From contig JAVKCG010000008.1 in NCBI GenBank assembly GCA_040222875.1, positions 558,001 through 622,000 on the forward strand: a stretch of DNA of 64,000 nucleotides, in the 5' to 3' direction. The DNA is from JAJCYL01 sp040222875. GTDB lineage: Bacteria > Bacteroidota > Bacteroidia > Cytophagales > Cyclobacteriaceae. The notes below the pieces were generated by a model. That model worked only from the letters and a program-made list of their open reading frames with translations, was not told where the DNA came from and did not search any database. Shown here piece by piece: positions 29,814 through 37,655 of this stretch; position 1 is the stretch's first letter; each line of letters starts with the position of its first letter. Made by a program: the position numbers and the translations under genes.

Positions 29814-30485
29814 ATGGAAACATTAAAAGTAAAAACTAATCTACACTGCCAGAATTGCGTGGAAAATGTATCTGAGTCTTTTGATCAGGCCAATAAAATC
29901 AAAAGCTGGAAGGTGGACCTTAGTGATGATATCAAAACATTGGAAGCTACCGGTGAGGGTATCACCACAGAGTATTTAAACTCGATACTGAACAAGTCTG
30001 GCTATGCGGTTATTGAGGGTGAAGTTGAAAAAAAATCAGCAAAGGGTTTTTGGAGTGACAGGGGCGCATGGAAAAGGGCCAATTTCAACACTTTGAATTG
30101 CCTTATTGGGTGCGCCATTGGCGATTTCGGCATGATCTTTTATTTGCAAGCATATCATCCAGAAACAAGCTTGATGTTACAGATGACGCTTGCCATAATA
30201 GCCGGATTATGTACGTCGATACTGCTGGAAACCTTGATCATGCGCTTTCGTGAATCGTTCAGTTGGTGGGCTGCATTAAAAACTGCCTTGGGCATGTCTT
30301 TCATTTCTATGGTGGCAATGGAAATAGCCATGACCTCCACAGATTTTATGATAACCGGGGGTGAAGCAGCTTTCAGCGATCCTGTTTATTGGCTGGCGCT
30401 GATCCCGGCATTGTTGGTAGGCTTTATTACCCCGTTGCCTTACAATTATTGGCGATTGAAAAAATTTAATCAAGCTTGCCATTAA
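29814..30485 (+). CDS. HMA domain fused to DUF4396 membrane protein
   Basis: A 223-residue protein. Residues 1-65 form an HMA-like domain with H-C-x-x-C (Cys12, Cys15). After a linker, residues about 85-215 form a DUF4396 membrane region with four helices; it opens N-F-N-T-L-N-C-L-I-G-C-A-I-G-D-F-G, the conserved start of that family, with two intramembrane cysteines. DUF4396 proteins have no proven function that I know of. The metal-binding head and neighbours suggest metal transfer into or across the membrane, which is inference. It directly abuts the preceding gene. Confidence 0.75.
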   Translation: METLKVKTNLHCQNCVENVSESFDQANKIKSWKVDLSDDIKTLEATGEGITTEYLNSILNKSGYAVIEGEVEKKSAKGFWSDRGAWKRANFNTLNCLIGCAIGDFGMIFYLQAYHPETSLMLQMTLAIIAGLCTSILLETLIMRFRESFSWWAALKTALGMSFISMVAMEIAMTSTDFMITGGEAAFSDPVYWLALIPALLVGFITPLPYNYWRLKKFNQACH

Positions 30486-30551
30486 GTGAAGTTCACAATA
30501 TGACAAACTGTGCAATCATAATGAGCAGTACACTGTAAACAATTATTGAAT

Positions 30552-30971
30552 ATGGACACTTTGAAATATAAAGTCATTAGTTCACGTAAGCAGTATGATG
30601 ATTACTGCAAAATGCTTGAGGGTTTGATTTTTATGGATAACAAAGGATCGAATGTTAAAGATGAAATTTCACTTTTAACTGTTCTGATCGAAAAGTATGA
30701 CTCAGAAAATATCTCATTTGATAGTAACGATCCCATAGTTATTCTTAAATTTTTGATGAAGGAGCAGCAACTAAAGCCAAAGGAATTAGCCGATATTTTG
30801 ATGGTGAGTAAGGGCCTTGTATCAGATATTCTGAATTACAAAAAGGGTCTGTCAAAACCAGTTATCAGGAAGTTGTCCGAACATTTCAAGGTGGCACAGG
30901 AGATCTTTCTTCAGGCCTATAATTTGAAGAAACATGATCAAGCCAAAATTAAAGTATTAACGGAGGCTTGA
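30552..30971 (+). CDS. HTH protein of the HigA antitoxin type, without visible toxin partner
   Basis: A 139-residue cytoplasmic protein with an XRE-type helix-turn-helix over about residues 70-125 (KPKELADILMVSKGLVSDIL) and an N-terminal alpha-helical region typical of longer HigA antitoxins. The ATG at 30552 is preferred to a TTG six bases upstream. HigB toxins normally lie just upstream, but here the preceding gene is HMA-DUF4396 and the 66-base gap has no room for one. It may be an orphan antitoxin or a local regulator of the metal genes. Confidence 0.7.
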   Translation: MDTLKYKVISSRKQYDDYCKMLEGLIFMDNKGSNVKDEISLLTVLIEKYDSENISFDSNDPIVILKFLMKEQQLKPKELADILMVSKGLVSDILNYKKGLSKPVIRKLSEHFKVAQEIFLQAYNLKKHDQAKIKVLTEA

Positions 30972-31029
30972 TTAAGAGTTAAAGAGGTTAACCAATAGTT
31001 AATAACAAACCAAATCTGATAAAAAAACG

Positions 31030-31037
31030 TACCTTTA
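31030..31037 (+). promoter_or_regulatory. Possible Bacteroidota-type -7 promoter element
   Basis: TACCTTTA resembles the Bacteroidota -7 consensus TAnnTTTG and lies 8 bases before the HYC_CC_PP start. A clear TTG-type -33 box was not found. Confidence 0.3.
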
Positions 31038-31045
31038 TCCCTGTA

Positions 31046-31450
31046 ATGCAGCTACTTAGCAAAATATCATCAGTGTTTTTAGCCTTGCTGATTCTGGTTT
31101 CTACTACCGGGTTCACTTTGCATAAGCATTACTGTATGAAGAGGCTAAAGACCATTGCAGTTTTCGAAAAGGCAGATTCCTGCATGGAGATGATGGGCAT
31201 GACAACTGATGATGACTGCCCAATGGGATGTTGCCAGGATGTTGAGGAGGAAATGAAAGTTGATGACCTTAACAAAACCACTTTTGAGTTCAACGCCCAA
31301 ACAACATTAGAATTTGTTGCAATTGCCTCGTACATTATCAATTCTATCGATCTTGTAGATGGCAACGATATAATTACCCATTATTCCAATTACTCCCCCC
31401 CCCTCATTGAGCGTGACATTTTAGCTGACGTTCAGGTAATGATTATTTGA
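31046..31450 (+). CDS. HYC_CC_PP family secreted protein
   Basis: A 134-residue protein with a signal peptide (about residues 1-22) and the three landmarks that name the family: HKHYC (residues 26-30), a Cys pair at 62-63 within CPMGCC, and a Pro-Pro pair near residue 116. This Bacteroidota family is usually found next to RND copper/cation efflux genes, as here, and the Cys, Met and His content suggests periplasmic metal binding. A run of nine C bases (31395-31403) encodes the Pro-Pro site. The last codons and stop lie inside an AT-rich repeat, so the C-terminus may have been altered by it. Confidence 0.8.
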   Translation: MQLLSKISSVFLALLILVSTTGFTLHKHYCMKRLKTIAVFEKADSCMEMMGMTTDDDCPMGCCQDVEEEMKVDDLNKTTFEFNAQTTLEFVAIASYIINSIDLVDGNDIITHYSNYSPPLIERDILADVQVMII

Positions 31451-31476
31451 TTTTTTGATGATGTGATGATTCGATT
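31439..31476 (+). repeat. AT-rich dispersed repeat, orientation 1, at the HYC_CC_PP stop codon
   Basis: The copy begins with the ATG of the last Met codon and supplies the final M-I-I-stop. Its right part (31456-31475) pairs with 31541-31560 at 17 of 20 bases in inverted orientation. Confidence 0.6.
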
Positions 31477-31525
31477 AGGGCAGTGTCCCAATTCGAACCC
31501 TCATAAGTGGCTAGTCCGATTTTTC

Positions 31526-31563
31526 AATCAGACAATCATATAATCGAATAATCAGATGATTAA
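31526..31563 (-). repeat. AT-rich dispersed repeat, orientation 2, over the cusA start
   Basis: Core TAATCGAATAATCAGATGAT (31541-31560). It is inverted relative to 31439-31476, so the pair flanks about 65 bp with no gene, like a small non-coding inverted-repeat element. The cusA ATG (31556) lies inside this arm. Confidence 0.6.
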
Positions 31564-34500
31564 CAATGTTATAAAATACTTTCTGGAGAATAAGCTGGTG
31601 ACGGTTCTGCTGTTGGTGGGATTAGTCGTGTGGGGCATTATTTCTGCACCATTCGGATGGAACTTGGGAAGTTTACCAAGTGATCCGGTGCCGGTGGATG
31701 CCATCCCAGACATTGGTGAAAACCAGCAGATAGTTTTCACTCAATGGCAGGGGCGGTCGCCTCAGGATATCGAAGACCAGATTACCTATCCGCTCACAAC
31801 TTCGCTGCTTGGCATACCGGGAGTTAAGTCCATTCGCAGCTCATCAATTTTTGGCTTCTCCAGCATCTATGTAATCTTTTCTGAAGACATCGAATTCTAT
31901 TGGTCAAGATCGAGGATACTCGAAAAACTTAGTTCCTTGCCTTCAGGGCTTTTACCGGAGGGGGTGCAACCAACCCTTGGGCCAGATGCCACGGCTCTTG
32001 GCCAGGTATTTTGGTACACCATTGAGGGTAGGGATTTAGAAGGAAATCCGACTGGTGGCTGGGATCTGCATGAAATCAGATCAGTGCAGGACTTTTATGT
32101 GAAATATGGATTAAACGCAGTTGAAGGTGTATCAGAAGTCGCATCCATTGGCGGGTTTGTACAGGAGTACCAGGTGGATGTCAATCCAGATGCATTGAAA
32201 GCTTACAACGTTGGGCTGCATCAGGTGATGAATGCAGTGAGGCAATCCAACAGGGATGTTGGTGCGAAAACTATTGAGTTGAACAAGGCAGAGTATCTGG
32301 TAAGGGGTTTGGGTTACATCAAGTCTGTTGAAGATATTGAAAAAGCAGTTGTCACCGTGAATGACAATGTGCCCATTAGGATTAAAGATGTGGCAGTTGT
32401 CACCCTTGGCCCTGCCACCCGCAGGGGAGTACTTGATAAAGATGGCGCCGAGGCGGTCGGAGGGGTTGTGGTTGCGAGGTATGGCTCCAACCCACTTCAG
32501 GTGATTAATGCTGTTAAAGCAAAAATAGATGAGATAGCTTCAGGCCTTCCTAAAAAGACCTTGGTCAACGGAAAGGTGAGCCAACTGACCATTGTCCCTT
32601 TTTACGACAGGTCCCAACTCATTCACGAAACGCTTGGCACACTTGAAGAAGCCCTATCTCTGGAAATACTTATCTCGATTCTGGTGGTAATCGTCATGGT
32701 TTTTAACCTGAGAGCTTCATTATTGATCTCAAGTATCTTGCCTATTTCAGTGCTGATTGTCTTCATTGCCATGCGCCAGTTTGGTGTGGATGCTAACATA
32801 GTGGCACTATCAGGAATCGCCATCGCAATTGGTACTATGGTTGATTTGGGTATCATCCTCTCCGAAAACATTTTAAAGAAGTTAGAAGAAGCAAAAGAGA
32901 GTGTAGACGATGGAGATGAGAGGTTAGAGGCCAGCCATCAAACCATCAAACCATCATATTATCAAACCATCAAATCATCAGTGTATGAAGGTGCTGCTGA
33001 AGTATCAAGTGCGATCGTCACAGCCGTAGCAACAACCATCATAAGCTTCATACCGGTTTTCACCTTGCAAGCAGCTGAAGGAAAGCTCTTTGGCCCTTTG
33101 GCCTTCACGAAAACTTTCGCACTCGCCGCTGCATTAATTGTCTCATTACTCATCCTGCCCACACTGGCGCATTGGTTTTTCGGTTTCAGGCTAACTCTTC
33201 CAAAATTCATCAGGAGGAGGTTGAAAAATCAAACCGAAGAAACAATTGACAATCAAACCACCAAACCATCAAAATATCGGATCATCAATAAAGTCTGGAG
33301 ACATAGAAGCGTAATAATAGCGTTGGTAGCAGCCCTTTATTTGCTGGCTAAATATTGGCTGCCCCTAGGCCCCGATAAGACCCTTTTTGTCAATTTTATT
33401 TTTGTTTCACTATTGGTTGGGCTGATCTTGGGAATCTTCACTGCCCTTGAATATTTCTATAAGCCGATTCTGATTTGGTGCCTTAACCATAAGAAGATTT
33501 TCCTCATCATCCCATCGCTCCTTATCCTGTTTGGGTTGAATATCTGGCTGGGCTTTAGCACAGTTTTCAGTTTGATAGATGATGCTTTTGATTCCGTAGG
33601 GATCAACGTTAAAACCAACAATACATGGTCAAAGTTGGCACATACTTTCCCCGGAATCGGGGAAGAGTTTATGCCCTCATTAGATGAAGGCAGTTTTTTA
33701 CTTATGCCTACTTCCATGCCGCATTCCGGTGTGGATTACAATCGGCAGGTTCTTGGGCTTCTAGATATGTCGCTCACCAATATTCCAGAAGTGGACTTGA
33801 CTGTAGGCAAGTTAGGCCGGGTAGAGTCAGCCCTTGATCCCGCACCAATTTCAATGTTCGAAAATGTAATCAACTACAAATCTGAATATGCCATTGACCA
33901 AAAAGGCCATCGTCGGAGATTTAGAATTGAAGATGACCTTTTTGTTTTAGAATCAGGTGAAAAACTAAGCAATGAGGAAATACTGGTAAAGGGAATTGAT
34001 ATAGATCAATTAATCCCGGATGATGATGGCAGATATTTTAGAAACTGGAGGTCTGCTATAAAAACACCAGATGACATCTGGGACGAAATAGTTGGAGCGA
34101 CTAAAATTCCCGGGGTTACCTCGGCACCCAAACTTCAGCCTATCGAAACCAGGTTGGTGATGCTGCAAACGGGGATGAGGGCTCCTATGGGGATTAAAGT
34201 TTATGGCCCTGATCTGCAGACAATTCAAGATTTTGGGTTGAAGCTTGAGGATGTTTTGAAGACCGTCCCATCAGTAAAGAGTGAGGCTGTTTTTGCAGAT
34301 AGAATAGTTGGAAAGCCTTATCTCCATCTAAATATCGACAGGGACAAAATCAGTCGTTATGGCCTTTCTATTGACGACATGCAACAGACCATTGAAACAG
34401 CGATAGGAGGCATGAAAATCACCTCTACTGTAGAAGGACGTGAGCGGTTTCCAGTAAGGGTCAGGTATCCCCGTGAGCTTCGGGATGACCCCGAATCATT

Positions 34501-35362
34501 GGGTAAAATTCTAGTGCCCACACCTTCTGGAGCGCAAATTCCTCTTAGTCAATTGGTTGATTTCGAATATATGCGAGGGCCTCAGGCGATAAAAAGTGAG
34601 GAGACATTTTTAGTCGGCTATGTGCTTTTTGATAAGCGTGATGGCTATGCTGAGGTGGATGTGGTAAACGATGCCAATAGGGCAATTCAAGATAAAATAA
34701 AGTCAGGTGAGTTAATTGTACCTACAGGTATCAACTACAAATTTTCCGGAAGTTATGAGAATCAGGTGAGGGCGGAGAAACGGTTAATGATCATAGTTCC
34801 GATTGTCTTGGCCCTGGTGTTCCTAATCCTGTATTTCCAATTCAATTCAGTTTCAACATCCCTTATGGTTTTCAGTGGTATTGCCATGGCTTTTAGCGGA
34901 GGGTTCATTTTGATTTGGCTTTATGGTCAGGGTTGGTTCGGCGATTTCACACTATTCGAAACAAACCTGAGGGATTTATTTCAGATGAAAACCATCAACT
35001 TGAGTGTGGCAGTTTGGGTTGGTTTTATAGCCTTATTTGGTATTGCCACAGATGACGGGGTATTGATAGCAACATACCTGGATCAAAGCTTCAGGAAGAA
35101 CAAGCCGTCTGACATCGATGAGGTGCGTGGTGCAGTTGTTGAAGCAGGGTTAAAACGAATTAAACCAGCCCTAATGACTGTTTCTACCACCATGATTGCA
35201 CTACTTCCAGTATTGACCTCTACCGGCCGTGGAGCTGATATAATGATCCCAATGGCAATACCCTCTTTTGGCGGAATGGCTGTGGCGTTGGTGAGCATTT
35301 TTATTGTTCCGGTTATTTATTGCTGGAGGGAAGAACGTAAGATCAAAACAGAATCGAAATGA
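31556..35362 (+). CDS. cusA: CusA/CzcA-type RND heavy-metal efflux pump
   Basis: The inner-membrane proton antiporter of a tripartite metal exporter. At 1,268 residues it is longer than the roughly 1,040 of classical CusA. It shows the N-terminal helix, the D-A-I-P-D-I motif (about residue 48), QWQGRSPQDIEDQ, a central membrane block (from about 370) and a second membrane block (from about 1,080), with family motifs such as TLEEALSLEILI and GIATDDGV. Part of the extra length is sequence encoded by dispersed repeats at about residues 460-475 and 565-580. The heavy-metal (HME) subfamily is clear; Cu(I)/Ag(I) rather than Zn/Co/Cd is inferred from the CopB and DUF3347 neighbours. Its stop overlaps the next start (ATGA). 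Confidence 0.93.
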   Translation: MINNVIKYFLENKLVTVLLLVGLVVWGIISAPFGWNLGSLPSDPVPVDAIPDIGENQQIVFTQWQGRSPQDIEDQITYPLTTSLLGIPGVKSIRSSSIFGFSSIYVIFSEDIEFYWSRSRILEKLSSLPSGLLPEGVQPTLGPDATALGQVFWYTIEGRDLEGNPTGGWDLHEIRSVQDFYVKYGLNAVEGVSEVASIGGFVQEYQVDVNPDALKAYNVGLHQVMNAVRQSNRDVGAKTIELNKAEYLVRGLGYIKSVEDIEKAVVTVNDNVPIRIKDVAVVTLGPATRRGVLDKDGAEAVGGVVVARYGSNPLQVINAVKAKIDEIASGLPKKTLVNGKVSQLTIVPFYDRSQLIHETLGTLEEALSLEILISILVVIVMVFNLRASLLISSILPISVLIVFIAMRQFGVDANIVALSGIAIAIGTMVDLGIILSENILKKLEEAKESVDDGDERLEASHQTIKPSYYQTIKSSVYEGAAEVSSAIVTAVATTIISFIPVFTLQAAEGKLFGPLAFTKTFALAAALIVSLLILPTLAHWFFGFRLTLPKFIRRRLKNQTEETIDNQTTKPSKYRIINKVWRHRSVIIALVAALYLLAKYWLPLGPDKTLFVNFIFVSLLVGLILGIFTALEYFYKPILIWCLNHKKIFLIIPSLLILFGLNIWLGFSTVFSLIDDAFDSVGINVKTNNTWSKLAHTFPGIGEEFMPSLDEGSFLLMPTSMPHSGVDYNRQVLGLLDMSLTNIPEVDLTVGKLGRVESALDPAPISMFENVINYKSEYAIDQKGHRRRFRIEDDLFVLESGEKLSNEEILVKGIDIDQLIPDDDGRYFRNWRSAIKTPDDIWDEIVGATKIPGVTSAPKLQPIETRLVMLQTGMRAPMGIKVYGPDLQTIQDFGLKLEDVLKTVPSVKSEAVFADRIVGKPYLHLNIDRDKISRYGLSIDDMQQTIETAIGGMKITSTVEGRERFPVRVRYPRELRDDPESLGKILVPTPSGAQIPLSQLVDFEYMRGPQAIKSEETFLVGYVLFDKRDGYAEVDVVNDANRAIQDKIKSGELIVPTGINYKFSGSYENQVRAEKRLMIIVPIVLALVFLILYFQFNSVSTSLMVFSGIAMAFSGGFILIWLYGQGWFGDFTLFETNLRDLFQMKTINLSVAVWVGFIALFGIATDDGVLIATYLDQSFRKNKPSDIDEVRGAVVEAGLKRIKPALMTVSTTMIALLPVLTSTGRGADIMIPMAIPSFGGMAVALVSIFIVPVIYCWREERKIKTESK
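32932..32980 (-). repeat. AT-rich dispersed repeat, orientation 2, inside cusA
   Basis: Units of the form ATCAAACC are repeated here and read in frame as Q-T-I-K-P-S and Q-T-I-K-S-S. The segment falls between two conserved cusA blocks and looks like an in-frame insertion of roughly 15-20 codons. Confidence 0.65.
33249..33292 (-). repeat. AT-rich dispersed repeat, orientation 2, second copy inside cusA
   Basis: It reads N-Q-T-T-K-P-S-K in the same I-K-P-S-type frame as the first cusA copy, in the cytoplasmic linker after a membrane helix. Confidence 0.6.
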
Positions 35363-36030
35363 GAAAGTGCCTTCACTTACTTGCGGTTTCATTCTTGAGC
35401 TGCACTTATGCTCAGGAATTACCTGTCGTTTCAAGCATTGGCGAACTAAGACAAATCATGCATCAGGGCCAATTTGAAGCCCGGGTTAAGCTGGATACAC
35501 TTGTAAAAAAAGGCACTTACGGAGTTGGTGCTTTAGACTCGTTATCAGGTGAACTGTTTGTAATTGATGGTGAAGTTTTTAGATCAGAGGTGGAGAACAA
35601 TTCGGTGATCACTCGAAGGGACCAATCATCAAAAGCTACATTATTTGTTTACTCTAAGGTCATAAGCTGGGATACCCTTGAATTTTCGGGAATTTCTGAC
35701 CTTGAAACAGCTTTGGGAAAAACCGGGGACCTATCAACACCATTTGCTTTCCAGTTGATTGGAGATGCTATTGTGGATTATCATGTAATCAACTTTGACC
35801 CTATAACCACAGACTTGGCCCAACATAAAGACGGTGCTTACGCGGGATCATTTAAAAGCGAACCTGTCACCATTCTTGGTTTTTATTCTAAAAATGCCAA
35901 AGGGGTTTACACACATCATGATAGCAACCTTCATATGCATGTAATCAACGCCGATAAATCGATAATGGGACATGTAGATGATATTGATATTAAGAATGGG
36001 ACATTTAAACTTTTAACACCAGGGAAATGA
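35359..36030 (+). CDS. Secreted acetolactate-decarboxylase-like protein
   Basis: A 223-residue protein with a signal peptide (cleavage likely after TYA, residue 18). The body resembles alpha-acetolactate decarboxylase: an early G-x-x-G-x-G-x-L-x-x-L-x-G-E-L-x-V-x-D-G-E-V pattern, and near the end LHMHVINADKSIMGHV, which keeps the H-x-H-(10)-H zinc-ligand spacing of that enzyme. It stops about 20 residues after the last His, earlier than typical family members, so a C-terminal catalytic Glu may be missing. The gene lies between cusA and cusC with ATGA overlaps at both ends, so it is an integral operon member. Its role in metal export is unknown; binding of periplasmic metal is one possibility. 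Confidence 0.7.
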   Translation: MRKCLHLLAVSFLSCTYAQELPVVSSIGELRQIMHQGQFEARVKLDTLVKKGTYGVGALDSLSGELFVIDGEVFRSEVENNSVITRRDQSSKATLFVYSKVISWDTLEFSGISDLETALGKTGDLSTPFAFQLIGDAIVDYHVINFDPITTDLAQHKDGAYAGSFKSEPVTILGFYSKNAKGVYTHHDSNLHMHVINADKSIMGHVDDIDIKNGTFKLLTPGK

Positions 36031-37244
36031 AATACCTGTTAACAATTTTCATACTATTCTCAATGGGCGCATCCGCACAAACTTTGGAAGACTACTTTCA
36101 AATAGGCGCTGCGAACAACCCTGGAATTCAGGCGAAGTATAAAGCTTTCGAGGCTGCAATGGAGCGTATCCCGCAAGTAAATAGTTTGCCAGATCCGACT
36201 TTTTCATTCGGCTTTTTTATTTCCCCGGTGGAAACAAGAGTAGGTCCACAGAGAGCAAGATTCTCACTGACACAAATGTTCCCGTGGTTTGGCACACTTA
36301 AGGCAAGTGGTGATGTTGCAGCTCTGAATGCCGAAGCACAATACCAGTTATTCTTGGATGCAAAGAATAAACTCTACTATCAGATTGCCGCAAGCTACTA
36401 CCCAATTTATGAGTTGGAAAAATGGCTTGAGTTGGAACAGGAGAATATTGAAATTTTAGAGTCTTACAAGACAATTGCCACTTCAAAGTTTGAGAACAAT
36501 GAGGGAACATTGGTAGATGTGCTGAGAGTTGACCTGATGCTGAAAGAAGCGCAAACCAATTTAGGAATTCTTCAAAATAAAAAGCTCCTGTTGAGGGTAA
36601 CCTTCAACAAACTTTTGAATCGGGAAGAAGGTACTGAAGTAATTGTTGCAGATTCATTTGTAGTCGCTGAATCTGTCATAACAAGGGATTCGCTACTGTC
36701 AAACAATCCGGTACTGGATGAACTCGACATACGATTGGAGGCCAGCAAGAGACAAGAAATACTGGCGGAAAAACAAGGTTTACCGAAGCTGGGTGTTGGT
36801 CTGGATTATGTCATTGTAAGTGAGCGCACAGACATGGCCGTACCAGACAACGGCCAAAATGCTCTCATGCCAATGGTTACCGTCGGACTTCCAATATTTA
36901 GAGGTAAATACAAGGCTGCTAAGAAAGAGGCTCAACTGATTCAGGAAAGCTATTCGCTTCAAAAGGAAGACCGGATCAACCAACTAATTTCTGGTTTTGA
37001 GATGGCAGATTTTGATAGACAAAAACAGATGGATCTATTAAATCTCTTTGATGAACAAATTGCAGAAACACAGCAAGTGCTTAACCTCTTACTTTCCTCC
37101 TATGGCAATTCAGGTAAGGAATTCGAAGATGTTTTAGGTACACAGCAGCAGCTTTTGAAGTACAAAAAAATGAAAGTTACCGCCTTAATGAATTATCAAA
37201 CCGCAGTAGCCATGCTCAACTATTTAACCGCTAAAGCTCAATGA
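36027..37244 (+). CDS. cusC: TolC/CusC-type outer-membrane efflux protein
   Basis: The outer-membrane channel of the tripartite exporter. The 405-residue protein has a signal peptide ending near SAQ (residue 18), then the duplicated TolC fold with long helices (about 80-190 and 280-400), and TMFPWFGTLKASGDVA, a motif common in Bacteroidota CusC homologues. It is a little shorter than E. coli CusC. The start overlaps the stop of the acetolactate-decarboxylase-like gene. The stop TGA at 37242-37244 coincides with the beginning of a dispersed repeat. Confidence 0.9.
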   Translation: MKYLLTIFILFSMGASAQTLEDYFQIGAANNPGIQAKYKAFEAAMERIPQVNSLPDPTFSFGFFISPVETRVGPQRARFSLTQMFPWFGTLKASGDVAALNAEAQYQLFLDAKNKLYYQIAASYYPIYELEKWLELEQENIEILESYKTIATSKFENNEGTLVDVLRVDLMLKEAQTNLGILQNKKLLLRVTFNKLLNREEGTEVIVADSFVVAESVITRDSLLSNNPVLDELDIRLEASKRQEILAEKQGLPKLGVGLDYVIVSERTDMAVPDNGQNALMPMVTVGLPIFRGKYKAAKKEAQLIQESYSLQKEDRINQLISGFEMADFDRQKQMDLLNLFDEQIAETQQVLNLLLSSYGNSGKEFEDVLGTQQQLLKYKKMKVTALMNYQTAVAMLNYLTAKAQ

Positions 37245-37280
37245 TTCGATTATTTGATGGTGTGATTATTTGATTATTGA
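37241..37280 (+). repeat. AT-rich repeat, orientation 1, left arm beside the four-helix-bundle gene
   Basis: Begins ATGATTCGATTATTTGATGG exactly at the cusC stop. Bases 37241-37275 match the reverse complement of 37726-37760 at 30 of 35 positions, so the two act as imperfect inverted repeats around the four-helix-bundle gene. Confidence 0.7.
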
Positions 37281-37298
37281 GAGGTACAATAAAATGGA

Positions 37299-37655
37299 AT
37301 GATGGAGAAAAGAAACGAAATATTAGAGTTGAGCTTTGATTTTGCACTGGCAATTGTTGATTTCTCTGAAACCCTTGAAGAAAAGAGGAAATATGTCATT
37401 GCCAGGCAGCTTCTTAAATCCGGCACTTCTGTTGGAGCGAATATAAGGGAAGCGCAAAATGCACATAGCCGGAATGATTTTGTAGCAAAATGTGTGATTG
37501 CTATGAAAGAAGCGGATGAAACCGAGTACTGGCTTTTACTATGTTCAAAAAGTAAAAATTATCCTGATCCGGGGGAGTTGATGGCCCAAATCAGCTCCAT
37601 CAAAAAACTCTTATCAAAAATTATTTCCACATCAATTAAAAACAGGAAACAATGA
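37299..37655 (+). CDS. Four-helix-bundle protein (S23 / 23S rRNA intervening-sequence type)
   Basis: A 118-residue cytoplasmic, all-helical protein with the family signature KSGTSVGANIREAQ (about residues 42-55) and a preceding ARQLLKS. Homologues were first found encoded in intervening sequences of 23S rRNA genes and are scattered singly in Bacteroidota genomes; relatives also serve as accessory proteins of diversity-generating retroelements. The function of stand-alone copies is unknown. Here it interrupts the cusC-cusB order, overlaps the cusB start (ATGA), and is flanked by inverted AT-rich repeats, which suggests it arrived as a mobile unit. No reverse transcriptase or rRNA is nearby. 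Confidence 0.85.
   Translation: MMEKRNEILELSFDFALAIVDFSETLEEKRKYVIARQLLKSGTSVGANIREAQNAHSRNDFVAKCVIAMKEADETEYWLLLCSKSKNYPDPGELMAQISSIKKLLSKIISTSIKNRKQ

Noticed and set aside
31480..31525. tRNA-like TTCGAA segment (T-loop pattern) between the inverted repeats
   Set aside because: No acceptor, D-arm or anticodon stem can be paired around it on either strand.
32932..33292. Possible CRISPR-like array from repeated ATCAAACC units
   Set aside because: Units are only about eight bases, lie in an open reading frame, and have no unique spacers of constant length or cas genes nearby.
37299..37655. Diversity-generating retroelement accessory gene (avd)
   Set aside because: The protein is of the related S23 family, but there is no reverse transcriptase, template repeat or variable repeat in the window.
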